Shown one piece after another: positions 1 through 15,920 of a stretch of DNA of 64,000 nt. The notes beneath the pieces were generated by a model. That model made no database searches, had not been told where the DNA came from, and was given only the letters and a program-made list of their open reading frames with translations. Origin of the DNA: Thunnus maccoyii (lineage: Eukaryota > Chordata > Actinopteri > Scombriformes > Scombridae); contig NC_056546.1 in assembly GCF_910596095.1 (NCBI RefSeq), forward strand, positions 15,850,925 through 15,914,924, written 5' to 3'. A program made the position numbers and the translations under genes. Within the stretch, counting starts at the first letter, position 1, and each line of letters opens with the position of its first letter.

Positions 1-1612
1 ACTTTACTTACTTTTCGCTCAAACATTTTAAAACTGTTCAGGTTAAAAACTATGCAAACGAAAGCTGTGCTTGTAATCAACTACTAATTTGGTTTTGAAA
101 AGGAACATGTAAGATATGCACTATGGATTATCAAACAAAACAGCTTTCTTTGAAGACTGTAATGAAGTGGCTGTGAATGTATTTTTTTTATTTCATACTT
201 TTTTTACTTTTGTAAATTAAATCATGGTATGTTGTTCTGTCTACACCTGTAGCCCGGGTCTTGGGCATCCACAAGCCCTGCTGTAGGGTTAAACTTGAAA
301 ATAAAGATCAGAACAGCCAGAGCAAACTTTGAATAACATCATTGCTTCACTATGACAAAAAATCCTCACAAAATTAGATACGTTATTTTAAAAAGTTTTG
401 TTTTGTAAACAATCTGACTTAAACCTCATATTTTGACCATTTAGGGGTTGTTTTGGCGGGTAAGGAGATAGTACGGGCTCTGAACCGTTAGCTGGGAAGG
501 TCCAGTTCCTGCAGCACATTACCGGCCTGACATGGACAATTTATTCAAACCACAAATCATTGTTTTCTTCAGTTAGTCTCTCACTGTGACTTATCAATGG
601 CTTTTTCAAATTCAGTCTTCAACAAGTTCATTTTACGCTTTACTGACCTCCGCATACAGCACTGAACAATAAAATAATGATATCACCATATGAACTTTAG
701 TCTCCATCCTTTCACAATGTTGTCTGCTCCGTTAGCTGTCATCTAACGTTAAGAGCAAAAAATGACCTTTGTGCCCTGCAGCCAATGTGTGTGCTTTAGC
801 ACTTCATTAAGGCCCCGGACCTCCACTGTACAAGCAATTGTCTTCCTCTAACAAAAAGACTGACGCATTGTATCAGTTGGAGGTAAATTTATCAAAGGAG
901 GCCGATACAATGGACAGAGCAGCCCAAATTATGAAACAGGTCTGTAAGGGGCCTCCTGGTGAGCTATATTGTACTGTTTGTTGATGGTCCAGTTAGGACT
1001 GAATGATGTGGGGTGAGACTCAGATGGAGATAACGGTGCAGTGTGAGAGAGTGTATGCAGAGAAATGCTGCATGTAGACGTACTATATATGAGTCTGTAA
1101 AAGCGAGTGCATGAGCAGCACAGTGTGCAAGCGTTGTGAAATGGTGTGGGGTTGTATTTACGATGCCATGCTGAGAAACGCAGGGAACCCACAGACCTCT
1201 CAGAGGTGCACACTGGCTAAAAACAATTGAGATCTGCATGAACTGATGTGACATGTGTATTTGTTCCAGCTTTTCCGTTAGAGGAGTCCTACTGCAGAGG
1301 TGAAAGACAAAAAAAAAAATGAATAAAGAAAGGGAGGGAAAGAGGAATAGCAGCATGGGGGGGGGGGGGCAGAATGGGTCTGGCAGAGTAAAAGGCATCA
1401 AACTGTAACAGTACCAAGCTGCACAGAGGGATGGCTTCATCGAGAATGTAGCCATGGATACGCCACCTCATATTCAAGTACAGTAATATGCACATAAAAA
1501 GAGGTCGAATGCATATTTATATGAAACTGAAGAACATTTTTTTTCAGAGAAGTCCTGGTATAAGTTGTCATCAGTAGTCATGTGCATGTATACACCAGGA
1601 TTACAAATCTTT
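1..1612. other. Gene-free flank, left edge
   Basis: I see no exon with both a credible splice context and a recognisable protein. The open frames here are short and low in complexity. A run of 13 G lies at 1357-1369. Nothing else can be supported. Confidence 0.6.
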
Positions 1613-1963
1613 AAAGCTGCAATGACTAGTCGATTAATCGTTTATTCAGCTGACAGCAGATTCATCTGCAAATATCTGGACAAGTGATTTTTTTGTTTTG
1701 TAATTTTTTGAGGAAAAACACTGAAGATTCTCCAGTTCCAGCTTCTCCAAAGTGAAGATTTGCCACTTTTCCCCGTTTTATAATCATTGTAAACTGAATA
1801 TGTTTGGATTTTGGACTGTTGGTCGGACGGAACAAGACAAGAATTTGAAGGCATCGCATTGGACTTTTCCAATATTTTCGACTATTATAGAGCACACGTA
1901 TGGTCGAGAAATTAATCAACAAATTAAATTGATAATAAAAGTAATCGTTAGTCGCAGCACTAC
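1613..1963 (-). repeat. Degenerate interspersed repeat, gctgcaac-type, copy 1
   Basis: The ends read roughly gctgcaatgactagtcgatt and taatcgttagtcgcagc, an imperfect terminal inverted repeat. The interior shares phrases with four other copies in this window (9933-10247, 31690-32040, 32051-32385, 33686-34030), such as the segment with attctccagttccagc. The family resembles a non-autonomous DNA transposon (hAT-like MITE) that I recall as abundant in percomorph genomes. That class assignment is from memory, not from a database search. Confidence 0.75.
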
Positions 1964-4900
1964 TAATCTCACCTTTACCCAAAACAATCTGCTGGCAGGT
2001 GAACAATCTTTAGAAGAGACTGATAATTTATTATAAAACACTTCTCTGTCGTGCTGGGGAGACCAGTCTTTTAATTTACCAGTGGCTCGGTGTGGGACCT
2101 GCTGATATTTAGCCCTGCACTGCGGTCTCAGATGAAATGGGCCGATGGCACATCACACCGACTGTCCTCACCATATTTATATCCCATCTCAGTTATTGGA
2201 CGCATAATTCCTCCACACATCTCTTCAATCTTATATCACCCTCACAAACACACACACGGCTGACTACAATTATAATTTCATATGCCCCAGTGTATCAGCC
2301 ATCCAAGCAATTTTCTGCCATTTAAATGTGAATTTATGTCTCATGTAAATGAGCGGGGAGTCGATTTAGGCCCATTGGACGGCTGGCCTTTTCCCAGGGA
2401 GCATTCTGTTATAGGTCTCTGGTCATTTCAAGGTCCCCGTTCATCACCTTGATTTAACAGACAGCGCCGACATTGGATGAGGCCTCGCCATCTTATCAAC
2501 TTCTCCCCTTACCTGAAACAGCACATTCTAAATACACCATCACCCAATCTTACATAAAGTCGCAAGTCATTTTTATAAAGCCTCTAAAGGGGAACATCAA
2601 ATGTTAACCCAAACCATCTCCCCAAAAGAATATTGCCCCTCTGCTCTTAAAACATCTGAGGTTTCATTTATAAGAGGTCCTTCATTTAAATGAAATCAGG
2701 TCCCGTGGTATGATTACTTTTGACTCATAAAAATACAGAACAAAAAAGTAATGATATAATTTAAAATTTCAGCTCTCTTTTATATTATAAACTGGAACAA
2801 TGAGATTTTCCTGCACAGTATAAATATATATCGCCTTTTAAAATGTGTCATAATTAAGATTGGACCACAAAAAATCAAGTTTCACTGCGGGCTCCTCTCT
2901 AAGTTGAAGGAAGTGTTAGTGTGGTAACCTGTGGGTCATCTGCTGTACGTCAATGAACTTCACAATGTGTGCACACGGCTCAACTCCGGCTACACGGATG
3001 TATACTTTCAAACCTGCAGCACCCCAATGTACACACAAGGAAGTTCTTTTATATCTAATCTTCAGTTTGTGGAAAGGTATCATCATTTCCTTATCAAGGT
3101 CTGTTTTTTAATAACTACTCTAGGTTACTCTATGTTGGGTTTCTGGTTAAATCATTACTTAAGATGAAGTCTGATTGTAAAACAGCTTCATGAGTGGAAC
3201 TGCAAACAAGTATTTAATTTTACAAGGACGACTTTGTATCTCTTTAAATTACACATCTTCAATCCTGAGGATGAAACCTCGGACAAAATGTTGTAATTAG
3301 TGCATGTTTAACAGGGTCAGTTATTGGCTGTTTTATTGGCCACATCACAACACTGCAAGCAGTAATGTGTGACCTTTACAAAGAGCATTTCTTGACAAGC
3401 CCGCACACATCACTTCAGCAAGTCCTATCAGAGGGCAGGTTTCATTCTACATCTAAGAAAAAAAAAAACAGTTGAAACTTTAATTTCTTTAATATTTTAA
3501 TAATATTTGTTTTCCGACTCTTTTATTCTACACGTGCCAAGAGGCCGAAATAGTGAAAAAGAAAGAATACAATGTGGTTGTGCTAGCGTTTTTTATTATC
3601 TTGTTAACACAAGTAGTTCTGTATGGTGTGCTTTTTTCCTCTATATGCTTTATGTTAGCCGCCGCAGATAAATGTGAAGTGAACCTCTCAGCTGATCAAA
3701 CTATGTTTGAAAGACAAGACCTTGACCACCCGATCGGTCAACTGCTCTTATCAAAACAATAACCAGTCCACCTGCTGCTTATCACACGCGCTCTTCAAAA
3801 CTGTTGCCAATATTGCAAAAGAGCCCTCAGCCAGCTCCCCAACGTTTTCTTTTATCCAAGGTCTTTACACTTGTCTATCAACTACAGCTGGCTTTTACCT
3901 ATACCATAGAGCTATAGTTCATTTGATGACATCATTGCTTAGTTTAATGAAATATGTTGTTAAATTTTAAGTGTGTAAAAGAATTCACAATAGGAAATTA
4001 GGGAATTTTGTAAGAAGAACAAAAACTGTAGGTTAAAGGCAAAACAAAAGGCACAGGAGAAACGTGCCTATTGATATTCCTCAAATGTGATGACAAAATA
4101 AACGGGCAGTTGCAGATGGAAGGGAGGCACATGCAGAGCTCTTTAGCAATTGACCCCAGGAACATGTAGTGAGAAAGATGTCAAGCAGGCATGTGGAAGC
4201 ATCAATAAGAGGTTAATAAAGGTGTACAGTAGTTACAGCGAGGGTAAGACCTACAATAACATGCCTTGTACTGTACAGTGTGTGTTAAAGGGTGACGTTT
4301 CAATGCAACCGCAAGAAGTGGCCCATCCCTCTGTTTTTTATTTGATATATTACTCTTATTTTAGAATTTTAAGAGTGTAGAAGCCACAAGCATTACAGAC
4401 ATCATCATGTGCGGATATTACTGCAACTAGAGGATCAAAGCCTGATACAAATAGGGGGAAATTAGACTTTATTTGACTGTGTATAAGAGGCTGATTTATA
4501 AGTTACATCATACAATTTCTCCTCTGGTCATAAAAGTTTAAAAAGACATGGCACCGCGCAAATGTGTTGCGTGAGTTACGGTGCAGGGTTGAGACGGGAG
4601 TCCAGAAAATTGCAGGGTTGCAGGTAAAGTGCTGTGTAATTCCAGCCCCGAGAACGGACTTGAGGGACCAGCAAAAGAGCAATGCGGCTCACCGTGCTTT
4701 TGTGATTGATAGTCTCTGTCTGTGCAATAGCTGACTGAGCAACATGTACATCTCTCTTATTCACACACTTAATGGCGTGCACATGTCCTATAGTGTGCTC
4801 AGTTTAACATATATGCACCACAAGCCATATGTGTAACGTGCATGTGGAGTCTCCTTTAAAGTAATACAAATCAGGCCCGTCATGGCGGCTCATTTGGTGA

Positions 4901-7058
4901 AGGAACATACCATGCACAGTAACTACGACATCCGGGTTTGGAGACCGACCTGGGAGCTTTGTCGCATGTCCTCTTTCATCCCCTGCTCCCTCCCATCTTT
5001 TCTTTTCTCCCATCACGGTCCACTGTTGAATCAAGAAGAAAAGCCAGGGAAAAAAAAAATCTTTAATCTTTGAAATCCTTAAGAACTGTGCATAATATTA
5101 ACGTCATTACACTTTGTTGATGATATGGATCAACAATACTGCATTACTGTACGAGCATATCCCCTCCCCCCCCCCAAACCCGTGATCCTTTCACGTCTCT
5201 GTTGTTGGGTGCCAAGACATGTCTGGTCTGGCTTTTGGCCAGGCTGGGCTGGTCGCCACCACTGCCCCAGCAGCCTAGCAGGCAGGCCTAGCTTAAAGCT
5301 GACACATCGCTAACATCAGCCAGGGAGAGGAGACCTCTGGGAGATGCTGAAACATCAGCACAGCAGCACCATTTGAGATTTACAAGGAGGGACACACTTG
5401 CTCATCTGTGGTAGAATTTAAGAAAATGTCACACTAACACTGTACAACATTATTTTAGTCAGATTTCCTTTGAACGCTGAATGATTACATGTATTTGAAG
5501 ATACCTGTGAGGCGGCGATGATGTATATTAGCAGAAAATAGTGGAAGGGTACTAAAAACACAACATACCAACAAATAAATGCATCATCATTCACATGAAG
5601 CTATGAAAGTGCTACTTTTCCCTCCCAAATAGGACAAACACAGACCAACGTATTGATATAGGCCTCGTTTTCAGCGGCTCCCATTCAGTGCACTGTGGTA
5701 TTAAAGGTGTGGCATGCTAGAGCCACAAACACATAGAAGCAGTCTACATATTGAATAAATTAGTACACTGGTGAAATAAACCAACTGAATAGTGAAAATT
5801 GTCATTTTTAGTATTTAAACAAATCAGGTATGGAAAAACCAAACACCAGATTCCTGCGAAGAGAATATATTTTCTTCTTTACAGGTATTTTTTGAGGAAA
5901 TCGACTAAGCATCATAACCATTAATGAAGGTTCTATGGATTTTTACAAACAATCAGGATCTAATTTAAACATCAGCAGAATAAATTGAGTTACATTTCCA
6001 CAAAGAGGTTAAAACATTATTGTATAAGACGGAACAATACTTAAAAGTGCCTCTTCATTCACATTTATATGATTATAATGGCCGCCCTTTGTGCTTAGCA
6101 AGCCATGCAAATGAGATTGGCAGAAACGAGCATGTGTCATCGATACGCACAGATATAACCAGGAGTGCCACTGATTGATGATGCAAACCTTCTCCCTATA
6201 GCCTTGTTTGTGACCTCTGACTTCTCACCCCTCGAGGGGTTAAACTTATTACCCTTTGACTCGTGTGACCTCTGATGTGAAAGGAGCTAGATTGAAGGAT
6301 GACCACAAGCTTAGGTCCTATTGGCCACTCTCTGACCAAACTGTGGCCAGAGGGCTGACCATCCAAACCCTAGAGGGATGTGACCCTGGCCCTGCCACAC
6401 GCTCTGTGGATAATACTATTAACAGGTCAATACAAGCCTAAAAAAAAAAAAAAAAAGGGGGGGGGGGGGGACGCTCCCTTAACCTAAAGGATGAGCAGAA
6501 GAAAGAAAGGGATGATGAGGAGATATTGTTGAAGAAACAGATTTGCAGGATGGATTTTGGGGTTGTTTGTCAGGTCTGTTTGAACAATAGTCACCAATTT
6601 GATTTCCAAACAGGGATGTAATGACCTGGACAAATTCTGAGTAACCCTGACAATCAGAGTACGGCCGTCCTGCAAACTTCAACATTGTTAAAAATATGGT
6701 CATTTACAGAATGTGCGGTCATTATTGTGTCCTGAACAAACAAACAAAAACTATGAGAGTGAGTCAAATGTCTTCATTCATTTAAGAAATTCTCAAACAA
6801 ATCATATAGACAAAACATTCTAGCTTAGTCATCGCATGTGAAAGCTCAATGTTTCAAATAAAATAGATATGTTAAATATAGAATTAAAACAAATACAGAA
6901 CTTATGTTTCTGTTGCACAAAGAAATAAAATGTCTATAGTAAATAATTTTATCAGTATATTAGAGGAGTGTTCTTACATTGTAGCTCAATCTCCAGTCTG
7001 AGTAGAAAAGGGTGTACTGGGTGTTCGCCAATACAGCACGTTACATGCAAGACATGTG
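1964..7058. other. Gene-free flank with possible conserved non-coding blocks
   Basis: No coding exon is recognised. The stretches 2090-2500, 3280-3430 and 6050-6440 are of mixed composition and free of obvious repeats, and could be regulatory. POU/octamer-like sites occur at 2342-2353 (CATGTAAATGAG) and 6104-6115 (CATGCAAATGAG). A tract of 17 A followed by 14 G lies at 6440-6470. The regulatory idea is inference only. Confidence 0.4.
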
Positions 7059-9932
<2,874 letters not shown>

Positions 9933-10247
9933 TAGGGCTGCAACTAATGATTATTGTCAATATAGATTACTTTGACGATTATTTTCCATAGTTGTTTGGT
10001 CTATAAAATGTCAGAAAATTATGAAAAATGTCGGCCACCATTTCCTAAAGCCCAAGATGCAACCTAAAATCTCTTGTTCTGTCCCGACTAACAGTCCACA
10101 ACCCAAAGATATTCAGTTTACTATCATAGAAAACTAAAGAAACCACTAAATATTCACCATTAAGAAGCTGCAACCAGTGAATTTTGGCATTTTTTCTTTA
10201 AATTAAAAAAAAAAAGAGACTTAAAACGACTAATTTTTGCAGCTCTA
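9933..10247 (+). repeat. Interspersed repeat, gctgcaac-type, copy 2
   Basis: This copy starts tagggctgcaactaatga and ends with ttttgcagctcta, so its imperfect inverted ends are easy to see. The interior phrase ctataaaatgtcagaaaa is diagnostic of the same family as the copies at 1613, 31690, 32051 and 33686. It is probably a hAT-like MITE. It carries no coding capacity. Confidence 0.85.
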
Positions 10248-12375
10248 AAGAGATGAAACATTAAAATTATGGATTCAACTCGATTCTTACAGTCTGTTGA
10301 TGTGTTAATACCTCACACCGTTTTAGGCATGATTTCAATTTTTTAATTAATTGGTTAGCAATTCTGTAGTAACTAATCCCCTCAAGTATTCAATTAGAAG
10401 CTACTTTGGTAGAATAATTGGCCAACATTATTTCACAATGATATTACAACTTGGGGTTAAAAAAGATGGCAGTCAACTCTTGAATGTTTTTCAGATTAAT
10501 ATGAATCTATAAGCAGTTATAAATCTTACTACATGGTATGACTTGGAAAGCCTGTCTACGATAGGCACGTCTGAAGCTGCAGAGAAGTCATTATAACTGG
10601 TGTAATATTCAGTAGCTGTATTCTTCCTGTAAGCTGCATTTGCAAGTACACTGGATGCCTGTGATGAGTCAGCACAAAATCAAGAAAAGATTAATAACTT
10701 ATCAGGGCAATAAAATAGTAAGATCCATCAACAGTGATGTAGGACGTCTGTCAAAACTACTGGATTTGTCTAATGAGAGGCCATGACAAACAAGGAATGC
10801 AGTCAAAACGCAACCTGAGAGGAAGAGGAGATGATCTTTAAGAAAAGGATGATACCGTCTTGGGGTAGAGAAACTGGGTTGGAAGAGAAGGGGGAAAAGA
10901 CAGATGAAGGGGTGGAGGGACCGATCAGAGGGGTGCCAGACACAAAGAGGCCAGGCCATGGCCGGTGGCACGCGATGGGCAGATTAACCAGCGTTTCCTC
11001 CCCTAACTGAAGCATTAGGACACCTGACTGAGTCCCGCCAATGGCAGCCAGCCAAGGATTTGTTGAGGGTGGGGGGGGGAGACAAGCTGGGGCTCGCCTT
11101 TCAACACTCAGGCTCTTCAACAACACAAAGAGGGGTGGGGTGGTGTTCGTAGGGGGGAAAAAAAAAATAGGGGGTGATGGGCTGGTGGCTTGGAGCTGGG
11201 AGGAGGTGGGGTCGGGGATACAAGCCTTACCCCTCACCATCTGCTGCCCAGGCTAAGTGAGGACAGGGGTAGGGCCAGAGTGCAGGGTGGAGTATGCGAG
11301 CGTGTGCACAGAAAAGCACACGTGTATCTGCGCGCACGCACCTGTTAGTGTGTCAGTGGGTGGGTGGGTGAGTGGAATGGCAGATGGACAGGGCATACTC
11401 CTGGCACCGGAGCTTCGATGTTAGTCATCCCACATTAAGGAGTATCCCCCTTCCCCCACATTCCTAACCCCTGCTACCTAATCCACTGTGCCAGCCAATT
11501 CTTTATGTTTTGCTCAGTTTGATTAAGACATCCATGATTAGAGACATTATGGGCAGGGTGAGAGGGTATGTGTGAACCGCTTATCCATACGGCTGTTTAC
11601 TGTAATCAAAGCCAAACAGACGTAGCCCCTTTTGCCCCCACGCCACTTAACAAGCAATAGCTCCTATTTTTTACATCTTGTCAGTCACTAATCCGAGTTT
11701 TCTCAGTTCATTCGCTTAAAAGAGTTATGTCGAAATGTGGTTGAAGGAGGGAAAAAAGCCCTATAATTGTAGTAGATCGAATATCTAGAAACACCTCTGC
11801 TGCCCCACATATATACACATCCTCATACAGTATTTGATATAATTTCCACCCCGCATTGTGTGTTTATTTGCACATCATCAGTGAGCTATTTCTATTTCCC
11901 CCTGTTAGAAAAAAAAAAGGGGTCAGAGCAGCAGACAGTTCAGTCTTGCTGAGCAGTAATCTGAAAATGCCTGTAATCCTCCATACAGGGCCCTTCTGGA
12001 GACTGAGGTAGTAAGTGTGGAAGAGGTGCAGCCTCGTCTCTGTTTAGCAGCCATGTGTCTGACCAAGCTTGACACGCAACCAGAGCCTTACAGCTGCCAG
12101 GACACACACTGAGAGATGAGGCACAGTAAAGCTGTCCCCGGTCACTCACTGGAATAATTATGCCATTTTTCGCCCTATACAATACAGAGTTGAGTGCAGG
12201 TCACTGAACTTATTCAACTCAGTGTTGATGTGGCATCTCTGGGAGCCAGTGAAATCACTGGTTTATGAACATGATGTTATAAATGCAGGGTGTGTGCACA
12301 GTATAAGCACTATTTCATAAGTTTTCTGAAAGTTGAGATGAACACACACACAAAAAAAACTCAAATGATAATTAT
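10248..12375. other. Intergenic region downstream of the cystatin
   Basis: No exon is recognised. The block 11470-11730 is free of repeats, contains homeodomain-like ATTA/TAAT cores and could be a conserved non-coding element, but this cannot be tested without an alignment. The region 11060-11250 is G-rich and gives spurious open frames. Confidence 0.4.
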
Positions 12376-12990
12376 TTACTTGGCAGCATAGTTTTGTAGG
12401 TGACACTTCTTTTGAGCAAGTACAAGTGAATCTTCCCAGGAGATTTCTGTAACGATGAAGAGGCACTGAAGCTCCTGTAATAAATAAACTTTTTAAATAA
12501 TATACACACTGACAACTGGTACATAAAATAAGGTGACTTTTGCAGCAGCTAAATACTTGAACTTGCCTTGGGTTCAGAGTGGTAAACACATTGTTGACTG
12601 TCAGCCGTGTCGCTTTTCTTGCACATTGTACGTCTCAGCTTCACATCCAGGATGTAGTTTATTCCCGCTACAACCTACAGGAAACAGCAGGGCTCACGTA
12701 TTACAGCCATCTGTGCACATATTTATAACAACGCAGACACACGAATTAAGTTTTACCTGAATTTTGGCCGATTTTATCTTCACAATTTTGTAAGCGAACT
12801 GGTCCTCAGCGTTGGCTCTGTTGAATTCAACCACAGCAAACCGTGCTGCCGTCAAAACTTTGGTGTTGTTTGCTGGGACACGGTGAGGCTGACCCACCAT
12901 CACTTGTCCAGCCGTCACAAACCGACCGGCCGAAGCACAAACGACAATACAAAACCACACCAACATCCTAAACCCCACAAGTTGTTTCAA
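12376..12990 (-). CDS. Secreted type-2 cystatin (cysteine protease inhibitor), 3 exons
   Basis: Coding exons on the minus strand are 12757-12990, 12567-12674 and 12376-12474. They join in frame to 146 codons and a TAA stop if the first Met is used, or 138 from the second Met at 12966. A hydrophobic signal peptide is followed by an N-terminal MVGQP stretch carrying the inhibitory Gly. The QVVAG loop is rebuilt exactly across the exon 1/2 junction. Four cysteines (TMCKK, QQCVY, LQCLF, KKCHL) fit the two family disulfides. The second hairpin, usually PW, reads SW here (EISWEDS). A possible N-glycosylation site is NNT. Family members block papain-like cathepsins. The VLTAARFAVVEFN and TMCKK segments resemble cystatin F (CST7), but I cannot fix the subfamily. 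Intron 2 uses a GC donor. Confidence 0.92.
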
Positions 12991-15405
12991 AGTTGCGAAC
13001 AGGTGAATCCCAGTTGGAAATTTGGACTCTTTTCGTGTTCAAAGCCCGGGTGAAATAAGGCAGGAACCGCACACCTGTTTGCTGTTAATTAAAATATGAA
13101 CCGAACAGAAAAATCACCAGTCCGACTTGTGTTGCGCAGCAACCGCGTTGCTAAGCTGCCGTGAAGGTGGTGCCGCTGGTGGAAAGCAGACTAACGTATT
13201 ACAACTGACAGACAAATAAAATCTATAAAATTTCAAGTATGGGAACAACTGATTACAGTTTATTTATTAAGAGAAATACAGAAAAGTCTCGGTCTCCAGT
13301 GACCCTTCTCGGACTACATAAAGATTATATACAATATGTTAAGCACAGGTGTGATCTTAATTTAATCATTAGGTGAGACAGCAGTATATTCAACATTCAT
13401 GTGATGTTTTTTTTTTCAATGAAGGGCCTAAATTACATGAAATTATTACTACGTGAAAGGAAAGAAAAGTATTACAACAGTATTAGTAGTGTTATTGTTT
13501 TACAACACTGAATCACTATAATTGGGATTTTTTCACACTGATCAACAGATTAAATATTAACACAACAAAAATGAAAACAACCTGTTCACATATTTATCTA
13601 CATTAAATACATTAAACAACAAAAAAGAAACCTAAAGGTGCCCACACCCATTATACCATCAGTGTTGCCAATTGTGTTTAGAAGTCACATACTTAAGCCG
13701 AATGGAGGTCACCTGTATGTAAACAAAGTGTGACAGATTTATTTTAAATTGTGCACAACAGTATGTGGAAGATCCATCTGCTGGTTAGCAAGTGTCTTGG
13801 CAAAAAAAAAAATTACATTTTAAGGGGCAAATAAATGGAGCAAAATACATAGAGATCCTGGAGGAAAACCTGCATGAGAATGGCCACTTGGTTAAATTGG
13901 AAAAAAAGAAAAGAAAAAGAAAACACACAAAAAAACACAATGATCCCAAACATAAAGCTGAATCGTCCATCCACTTTGTTGTGAACTATTTATTAATATT
14001 TTAACATCAAACATTTTTCCTTTATCAAAGAAAAAAAAAGTGAATTTTTGTTTCTTCCAGTACAAATAACTCTACGTTGACAATGATCCTCATTTCTTCA
14101 CAAGTTAATCTTTCATTCAGGAAAACCTTAACAACTTAGATTTACTTGTTGTGTAGCGTTAGTCCTACAGTCACTGAATACGCCTTTGCACAGGTGTTAC
14201 TAATAACATTGACAATACTCTATTCAAGAGCCCCAGTAAGTCTTGACAGTGAGCCAGCATACACAAAACGAGGACCCTGAAACTGAAGCAACTAAGTGGA
14301 CTTCAACCATCATGAGTTTTTATTAATTAAACCTGAGCTTTTGTTCTTGTGACATGTGAAAATATCTTCCATAACTTACAAAGATAAGTGTGCAAATGTT
14401 TTGATCTTTTTTCAAAATGTCTTATGTGGAAAAAAAAGCCTATTAAAAGACTTGTCAATAAGAGAGTGATAGTTTTGCAGAGGGGTGACCCTTTAGTTTA
14501 CATTTGGTTTATTAATTGCATTTAATTCTAATTATTGTATGTACAAACAAGAAAAGAGGTGTGTTCTTTCTTTGTAGATCTCTCATCTCATCATATAATA
14601 TACTGTGGTTGGTGTGTTTGTTGCCGATCTTAAGGTCATGTTTGCAGACTCGCAGCACGAGAGAATCTTGAAGCCAGGGAGCTGTGACGGCCAAAACAGG
14701 AGGACTGCTGGTTCTGGTGGATGGGCCCTGGAAGATATTGGGGGCGAAATGGGGATTAGTGGAAAGGAAGCAATAATATAGTCTGTAATTTAGATTTAAA
14801 TTCGGAGATGCTGTTGTAGCATCACATCCCTAAAAGACATAAACATTCCTTTAAGGCACTCGACAGTATTTCTAATCCAGAATCCTGAGACAGTGTGTAG
14901 TGTGGGTGGGAGACAGCATAATGAAGGTGGGTGCAGCTTTTTATTTATTTTTTTGCACACTAGGAAGGGATCTCTTCATAGACAGAAGGAATCATTATAG
15001 TGGCTAATAACTCTTTCAGTGTACATACGGACACATGTGTATTGTGTTATGAAATAATTAAATAATTGTAAAACTGTCCTTTAATAAACCTCTCCTATCC
15101 TGCTGGATGAACCAGCTGTTTGAGCTTTTAAAGTCTTCCACTCAGGTAAACATGGGCTGATGCACAATATAGTATATCTGATTAATAATCTCCATTTGAT
15201 GTGATGGTGCTGTCATTTGAAAATACTCTGGGCCTTACTGATTTACCAACCACAGTTCAGCTTAATCACAGGAACGAGGAGACACAGAACATGAACATGT
15301 GATATTTGTGGATAAATGTTTTTATAGGACTTTAAAGCCAACAGAAATTTAAGGACAATGTTAAGATTCTTAACTGTAAACAGCAAAGCGAGTACATTAC
15401 AAGAG
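12991..15405. other. Intergenic, cystatin upstream side
   Basis: The cystatin promoter should lie at the left of this block, which is upstream because the gene is on the minus strand, but I see no clear TATA box. The remainder is AT-rich without a recognisable exon. Lys-rich and Phe-rich open frames near 13790-14000 reflect A/T composition. Confidence 0.5.
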
Positions 15406-15920
15406 CAGTGGTGGAAGAAATATTCAGATCAATAGCAATACCACACTATATATATGTAAAAACTAAATTACAAGTAAAAGTCAAATGTTTGCCACAGTAA
15501 AAGGTACCTAAGTATTATCAGAACGTAAAAACTTTAGTACTTCTTAGGCAGAATGGACCATATAAGTGTTATATTATATTATTGAACTATTATTATTGGT
15601 ACATGTTAGCAGTATTTTAATGCTGTAACAGGTTGAGGTGAAGTTCATTTTAACCGCTCTGTGTACTGTGGTGTAGTTTAATCTTTAGTAATGCATTATA
15701 TTTTACTAACTGGTCACAGATTTAATGTACAAAATCTTAATTTTAAAAGTAACTGCCTGAAATCTGAGGGGAATAAAATATGTTTCAGTTAAAAGAGACC
15801 TGTGGGAAATATGCAGGTATGTGCAGGACAATAAACTGGAAATGAATAAATGTGGAGTGGAAATATAAATTAGCATAAAATAGAAATACTAACGTACAAG
15901 TTACTGCAAAGTAAAAGAGC
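15406..15920 (+). repeat. Degenerate non-autonomous DNA-transposon-like repeat
   Basis: It begins cagtggtggaagaaatattc and contains repeated phrases such as acaagtaaaagt, aagtattatcag and gcagaatggacc. I recall these as parts of a very common teleost repeat, probably hAT-type. Boundaries are approximate and the copy is diverged, with no coding capacity. Confidence 0.65.

Noticed and set aside
964..1455. A 163-residue minus-strand open frame
   Set aside because: Composition-driven (Phe/Leu/Pro/Ser from purine-rich plus strand), no recognisable domain, no splice context.
10803..11240. A 145-residue minus-strand open frame
   Set aside because: Derived from G-rich sequence on the plus strand, low complexity, no family resemblance.
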